From contig VGZO01000039.1 of the NCBI GenBank assembly GCA_016872555.1, positions 1 through 39,909 on the forward strand: a stretch of 39,909 nt of DNA, read 5' to 3'. Shown here one piece after another: positions 35,492 through 39,909 of the stretch (positions within the stretch are counted from its first letter, which is position 1; every line of letters begins with the position of its first letter). The DNA is from Planctomycetota bacterium (GTDB lineage Bacteria > Planctomycetota > Planctomycetia > Pirellulales > UBA1268). Both the position numbers and the translations under genes were made by a program. Under the pieces are notes generated by a model. The model saw only the letters and a program-made list of their open reading frames with translations. It ran no database searches and had not been told where the DNA came from.

Positions 35492-36565
35492 TCAGCGCCC
35501 CCCGGTGAGCAGCAGCGTCGCGAACGACGCCAGCCAGTGCTCGCCGGCGTAGTCGCCGCTGGCGACGTGCGGCAGCGCAGCGGCGGCATGGCGGTCGGCA
35601 GCGTCGGCGAGCGTGCGGCGGAGCGGATCCCCCTCGGGAAACGAGCCGGCGATGTTCCGCATGCACCACGCCCGGCTGAGGTTGAGGCCATCGAGGTGGA
35701 CGATCTGCGGATCGCTGCGGTCGGCGACGGTCGCCGGCGCCATCAGGCTCGGCGGCCCCCCGACGGCCACGTCGGGCAGCGCCCGGGCGAACCAGCGGCG
35801 AAACTCCTCCGCCGGCAGGACGCGCCGCATCAGATCGGCTTCCATCAGGCTCGGCGAAAAGAAGTCGACGCCGTCCGGCTCCCACGCGGCGGGGAGCCGT
35901 TCGTCGCGGCCGAAATACGCGCCGCTCCGCTCGACGACGAGGCGCTGGAGGTCGGCGTGGCCGACGGCCCGCGCGTAGTCGAGGGCGAAGGCGAGGCCGA
36001 ACGCGGTGCTCGAATGGACGCCGCTCCGCGTCGGGTAGGTCTGCTTCGGGTAGTAGGCGAGGTAGCCATTCACGATCACGTCGGCCAGCGGACGCAGGGC
36101 GGCGTTCCATTCCCGCCCCTGCGGATCGTCCCAGTCGTGGACCTCCTCGGCGAGCTTGAGGAGCCAGGCCCAGCCGTAGGGGCGCTCGTACGATTTCGAG
36201 CCGGGCCGGGCGAAGAATGCCGCCTCGGCCTCGAGGTTGGCGGTGGTCAGGTTGGCGGCCAGCGCCGCGCGGATCTCCCCTTCGATCGGCAGCCCCGGGA
36301 CGGTCCGCAGGAGGCGGACGAGCATCCAGTGGCCGTGGACGGCGGAGTGCCAGTCGTAGCAGCCGTAGAACGCGGGATGGACCGAGCGCGGCGGGCGCAC
36401 GTCGCCATCCCCCTCGAGGACGTCGGCCGGCTTGTTGGGATACTCCTTCGCGATCCCCGCCATCGCGAGCCGGGCGAACGCCACGGCCCGGGTCTCGGTG
36501 AGCGGCTCCGCGCGGGCGGCGGGCACGAGGCAGCAGGCGATCACGAACAGGACGACCCAAGCCAT
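35492..36565 (-). CDS. Secreted DUF2891 protein
   Basis: A 357-residue protein. The ATG at 36565 has GAGGAG 6 bases upstream and begins a clear signal peptide (about 1-18, ending ARA-EP); an upstream extension of the frame is not coding-like. The family signature is present near 60-80: VHPAFYGCYDWHSAVHGHWM. Further conserved features are RPYGWAWLLKLAEE near 133 and SGVHSSTAFGLAFALDYAR near 185. DUF2891 proteins are predicted all-helical toroids; I recall no confirmed activity. The conserved histidines, tryptophans and acidic residues suggest a glycoside-type enzyme. It is a single gene, 18 bases from the convergent DUF1501 stop. Confidence 0.88.
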   Translation of the reverse strand: MAWVVLFVIACCLVPAARAEPLTETRAVAFARLAMAGIAKEYPNKPADVLEGDGDVRPPRSVHPAFYGCYDWHSAVHGHWMLVRLLRTVPGLPIEGEIRAALAANLTTANLEAEAAFFARPGSKSYERPYGWAWLLKLAEEVHDWDDPQGREWNAALRPLADVIVNGYLAYYPKQTYPTRSGVHSSTAFGLAFALDYARAVGHADLQRLVVERSGAYFGRDERLPAAWEPDGVDFFSPSLMEADLMRRVLPAEEFRRWFARALPDVAVGGPPSLMAPATVADRSDPQIVHLDGLNLSRAWCMRNIAGSFPEGDPLRRTLADAADRHAAAALPHVASGDYAGEHWLASFATLLLTGGR

Positions 36566-36624
36566 CGCGGGCTCCTCGCGGCTCGCGCATCGAAGGCGAA
36601 CCGCCGACCGGCCCGCACCGCGGC

Positions 36625-36630
36625 AGCGTA
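36625..36630 (-). promoter_or_regulatory. Candidate -10 element TACGCT for the DUF2891 gene
   Basis: TACGCT, preceded by CTGG, lies on the minus strand 59 bases before the ATG at 36565. It is the best hexamer in the 106-base gap after the large exoprotein gene; no -35 element is seen. Confidence 0.25.
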
Positions 36631-36671
36631 CCAGAGCCGGTCGATCGGGAACCCGGCGGTGCCCCCCGCGC

Positions 36672-39600
36672 TCACCCGCGCACGAGCCGCACGCCGTTGA
36701 CGAGCGTTCCCGGTGCGGGCGTGGCCATCGCGGCCACGCCGCCGACGACGGCGTTGGGACTGCCGAGATAGTTGGCGAAGGCGAACTCGTAGACGCCGCT
36801 TCCGGCATTGGCGGCGGTGATCCGGATCGCACCGATCGTACTCGTGAGGCTCCCCGGCGCGCCGATCGACACGGTCGACGACGTCGTCGCCAACGACCCG
36901 ACCGAGAACGACCCCGACACCGTGCGCAGCTGCCGCAACCCGGCGTCGAGCAGCGTCAGCCGGCCACCGACGAAGAAGTTGCCCACGGTCTCGAGCGACG
37001 AGGCGGCAAGCGTGAGATCCCCGCCGGCCGACACCGACGCGAGTGTGGCGGCCGTGGTCGTGATCCGGACGTCGGCATTGGCCGCACTCGAGCCGACCGA
37101 CAGATCGCCCACGCTGGCGGCCTCGAGCGTCACCCGAGCCACGGCGCCCGTCGGCAGGTTCCAGAGCGTGACCGGGCCGATGCCCGCCGGCGTGCGGAAT
37201 CTGGCGCCGGTGGTGCTCGCGCCGCGGATCATGATCGAGGCGATCGACGGGGTGCCCGCCACCCGCAGCATCACCGGCCCACCGGTGACGATGAACTCCG
37301 CCCCCGATGTCGGGCCGGTGATCGACACCGCCCCGATCGCGGTCACCGCCTCGAAGACCGAGTCGCGAATCGCCAGGCCGGTGCCGGGCGTCGTCGGCGA
37401 GAGCCCGCGGGCGTGGACGACGGTGACGGTGCCGATGCTGCCCGCCAGCGCCGTGAACGTGCTGTTGGCCACCGCGTCGCCGGCGGTGAGGGCGTTGTCG
37501 GCCAGGCGCACGGAGATCGCGCCGAGATTCGCCCCGGTGAACGTGCTGTCGATCACACCGCTGGCGTTGCGCCCCGGCACCCGGACCGTCAGCGCTCCGA
37601 GATTGCCGCGCACGTCGCCGATCCCGCCGAAGTCGGCGTCGGCATCGAACGTCGCGCCGTCGATCCCCGTGCCGATCGAATCCACGGTCACCGCCCCGAT
37701 GCCGGCCAGAGCCTCGAACGAAGAGTTGCGGATACCGGCGGTGTTCGCCGTCGCCCGCGCGGCCCGGCCGGTGTTCACCGTCACCGGCCCGATCGACCCG
37801 GTGAACCGGTTTTGGTCGACGTCGGCCCGCGTCGCGGAGAACGTGCTGTCGACGATGCCGATCCCCGAGGCGCTGGTGACGGCGACCGAGACGATCCTCC
37901 CGGCGGCGCCGGCGAGCACCTTGCTGCCGACGATCCCGCCGAAGCCCGACGCGGCACTGGTCACGGTGACGGCGCCGATCGAGCCGGTGTCGTCGAAGTT
38001 GCCGAGACCGTCGTACATGGCGGTCGTCGCCTCGAACGAGGACCCGGTGATCGCCTCACCTCCTTCGATCGTGACGATCCGGGCAGTCACCGGCCCGATA
38101 CCGGCGCCGGTGAACGTCGAATCCTTGATCCCGACCGAATCGGCCTTCTGGCGGCCGGTATTGATCGCCTCGATGGCGACGAACGAGCCGACGTCGTTGC
38201 CGTCGCTGTCGGCGGTGAACGTCGAGCCGGTCACGGCCGCGCCGCCCCGGCTCGTGGCGAGGATCTTGCCGAACCCGCCGATCGCCGTGAACGTCGAATC
38301 GACGATCCCACGGGCGTCGGTGGCCGTGCCCCCGGCGATCGCGGTGACCGTGCCGAAATTGCCCAGTGGATCGGCGTCCCACGACGACGGATCGGCAGGA
38401 TCGGCGATCCGGCCGAGGGCCGAGAACGTCGCCCCGTCAATCGCCACGCCCCCCTTCTGCGCTTCGGCGCGGATCGGGCCGAACGAGCCGCGCGACGTGA
38501 ACTCGCCCCGCGCGATCGCGGTCTTGGCGAGCGTCGTGACCCGCAGCGCCCCCAGATCACCCGACGCCTGCACCTTGCCGTTGACGATCCCCTCGCCCTC
38601 CGTCGAGCGGACGACGACGTCGAGCGAGGCGATCGGCCCGGCATACGAGCGGATCTCGCCGAAGACGATGCCGCTCCCATCGACCCCGCCATGGACGGTC
38701 GCACGCACCGGACCGATGCCGCTGCCCCCGGCGAGGATCTTGGTGTCGAAGATCGCGTGACGGCCGCCGGCGCTCGCCGACGCGGTCACACGGCCGATGC
38801 CACCGAACTCCAGATCGGTCGCCTGGAACCGGCTCGCATCGATCCCCATGCCGCCCTCGCCCGGACCACCGGCGGCGACGATCGCCCCGATACGGCCGTA
38901 GTGGGAGTCGTAGGAGCCACGTGCGATCCCGGTGCCGCGCAGTTCGGCGACCCCGGAGATCGTACCGATGTCGGAGTGAGCGACGACGGTGACGTTCACG
39001 AGGCCGCCGAGCCAGCCGCGGCCGGAGACAGTGCCGATCAGGCCGGCGCTGCGGTCCGGAACGCCCGATGGATCGAGGACCGTGCGCGTGACGAACGACG
39101 AATTCTCGATCCCCCTGCCTCCCGAGCCGACGCCGAACACCGATCCGATGCCGCCGGCCACCACATTGGCGTCGACGATGCCACCGCCGCCGAGGCTGCC
39201 GAACTGGCCGTACGACACACCGCGGATCTCCGCGACGGTGCCGCCGGCGTCGAGCTTGAGCCCCTTGATCCCGAACCCGGTGTGCGTCCGCCCGACCACC
39301 CGGCCGACGGCGCCCTCGGCCGAGATACTGACGTCGGAAATGCCCAGGCCGGCGATGCTGCCGAACGTCTCGATGTCGCCGATCGAGCCACTGGCGACGA
39401 TCGACGTGGTCTGCAGGGTGCCGTCGACGATCGCGATCCCGGCGATGTCGGTGGCGCGGAAGTAGCAAAGTTCGATCGTGCCGACGCGGGCGTCGATCCG
39501 GCCGAGCGAACCACCGGCGACGATCGACGTGGCGAGCAAGCCGCCGTAGGCCGACACCGGCCCGATGCTGCCGCCCGCCTGGATCGACGGGCTCTCGATG

Positions 39601-39909
39601 AACCCGGCCGACGAGGTGATCGAACCGATCGAACCCGACGTGGCCAGGAGCCCGGCGGTGAGGTTGCCCGCGGCGGTGACGTCGCCGATCGACCCGCCCG
39701 CCTGGATCAGGGCGTCGATCTCCGCCGACACCGACTCGACGTTGCCGACGTTGCGTCCGGCCTGGATGGCCAGCGCCGGCACGCCGGTGGTGCCCCCGCC
39801 GCCGAGGCCGGCGACGGCGCCGAACGCACGCACCCCCGCCACGTCTCGGTGCGCCTTGATGAATCCGGCGAACCCGCCGACGGAGACCGTGACCGCGCCG
39901 ACGTCGCCG
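36672..39909 (-). CDS. Large beta-solenoid-like repetitive exoprotein, C-terminal part
   Basis: The frame is open from the right edge to the stop at 36672, giving 1078 residues; the N-terminus lies outside. The GTG at 39842 is only an internal codon, since the same repeat pattern (GDVGAVTVSVGGFAGF) continues upstream of it. The protein is built almost wholly of glycine-rich repeats that alternate a strand such as SIGPVTV with a motif such as GIVDSTFTA. It is low in cysteine and lysine and rich in G, A, T, S, V and I, as in secreted right-handed beta-helices. The last 200 residues lose the repeat and end ATPAPGTLVNGVRLVRG, perhaps an attachment or export region. No catalytic motif is seen. A cell-surface fibre or adhesin is the likeliest role. 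Confidence 0.8.
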   Translation of the reverse strand, partial: GDVGAVTVSVGGFAGFIKAHRDVAGVRAFGAVAGLGGGGTTGVPALAIQAGRNVGNVESVSAEIDALIQAGGSIGDVTAAGNLTAGLLATSGSIGSITSSAGFIESPSIQAGGSIGPVSAYGGLLATSIVAGGSLGRIDARVGTIELCYFRATDIAGIAIVDGTLQTTSIVASGSIGDIETFGSIAGLGISDVSISAEGAVGRVVGRTHTGFGIKGLKLDAGGTVAEIRGVSYGQFGSLGGGGIVDANVVAGGIGSVFGVGSGGRGIENSSFVTRTVLDPSGVPDRSAGLIGTVSGRGWLGGLVNVTVVAHSDIGTISGVAELRGTGIARGSYDSHYGRIGAIVAAGGPGEGGMGIDASRFQATDLEFGGIGRVTASASAGGRHAIFDTKILAGGSGIGPVRATVHGGVDGSGIVFGEIRSYAGPIASLDVVVRSTEGEGIVNGKVQASGDLGALRVTTLAKTAIARGEFTSRGSFGPIRAEAQKGGVAIDGATFSALGRIADPADPSSWDADPLGNFGTVTAIAGGTATDARGIVDSTFTAIGGFGKILATSRGGAAVTGSTFTADSDGNDVGSFVAIEAINTGRQKADSVGIKDSTFTGAGIGPVTARIVTIEGGEAITGSSFEATTAMYDGLGNFDDTGSIGAVTVTSAASGFGGIVGSKVLAGAAGRIVSVAVTSASGIGIVDSTFSATRADVDQNRFTGSIGPVTVNTGRAARATANTAGIRNSSFEALAGIGAVTVDSIGTGIDGATFDADADFGGIGDVRGNLGALTVRVPGRNASGVIDSTFTGANLGAISVRLADNALTAGDAVANSTFTALAGSIGTVTVVHARGLSPTTPGTGLAIRDSVFEAVTAIGAVSITGPTSGAEFIVTGGPVMLRVAGTPSIASIMIRGASTTGARFRTPAGIGPVTLWNLPTGAVARVTLEAASVGDLSVGSSAANADVRITTTAATLASVSAGGDLTLAASSLETVGNFFVGGRLTLLDAGLRQLRTVSGSFSVGSLATTSSTVSIGAPGSLTSTIGAIRITAANAGSGVYEFAFANYLGSPNAVVGGVAAMATPAPGTLVNGVRLVRG
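37318..39909 (-). repeat. Array of about 18 solenoid coils coded in the exoprotein
   Basis: Protein repeats of the pattern GI-x-x-S-x-F-x-A then IG-x-V-x-V recur about 18 times. Examples are GIVDSTFTA, GIKDSTFTG, AITGSSFEA, GIRNSSFEA and AVANSTFTA, paired with SIGAVTV, GIGAVTV and NLGALTV. Spacing is about 30-50 residues in the middle part and shortens to about 20 near the right edge (AGGSIGDVTAAG, AGGSIGPVSAYG). The DNA copies differ, so this is an old array under protein-level selection. Confidence 0.7.

Noticed and set aside
36808-38760. Plus-strand open frame of 650 codons opposite the exoprotein
   Set aside because: It has no start context or signal and reflects the repetitive codons of the real minus-strand gene.

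Overview
The window is GC-rich chromosomal DNA from a planctomycete, probably near Pirellulales. The evidence is gene content: two PSCyt1/DUF1549/DUF1553 proteins, four Tat-exported DUF1501 proteins, a DUF1080 start, a PVC-type beta-propeller with a multihaem cytochrome, a DUF2891 protein and a very large repetitive exoprotein. These families are expanded in Planctomycetota. Most start codons lack a strong Shine-Dalgarno site, and ATG/GTG-TGA overlaps between genes are frequent. I see no tRNA, rRNA, insertion sequence, phage gene or CRISPR array.

Layout. (1) 1-188: start of a secreted DUF1080 protein leaving the left edge. (2) 456-8608, plus strand: a tight four-gene unit of DUF1549/DUF1553 dihaem protein, DUF1501 protein, pentahaem c-type cytochrome and secreted propeller. 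(3) 13888-8656, minus strand: a second unit of DUF1549/DUF1553 protein with a CX4CH motif, DUF1501 protein and a pre-peptidase C-terminal (PPC) domain protein. (4) 14034-17894: secreted zinc metallopeptidase, a small divergent ribbon-helix-helix protein, and an MFS transporter coupled to a PHP-domain phosphoesterase. (5) 18087-19529: a membrane histidine kinase without a partner regulator. (6) 28543-19480, minus strand: an MdtABC-like RND efflux system (fusion protein plus two permeases) that appears to continue into a small membrane protein, a 58-residue zinc ribbon and a DUF808 membrane protein. (7) 28853-36565: a ceramidase-like enzyme with a LamG-like tail, a PQQ-type propeller paired with a third DUF1501 protein, a fourth divergent DUF1501 protein and a DUF2891 protein. 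(8) 39909-36672, minus strand: the C-terminal 1078 residues of a beta-solenoid-like exoprotein, open at the right edge.

How the parts fit. Nearly everything except the RND, MFS, kinase and DUF808 genes carries an export signal, so this is mainly a catalogue of periplasmic or cell-surface machinery. The first unit looks like a redox module: the propeller could be a sugar or alcohol dehydrogenase and the pentahaem protein its electron acceptor. That is inference. Beyond the genes, AT-rich hexamers of the form TAnnnT (TAAACT, TATCCT, TAATCT, TAGAAT and similar) stand out upstream of most transcription units. Four of them lie against, or within three bases of, a GC-rich inverted repeat.
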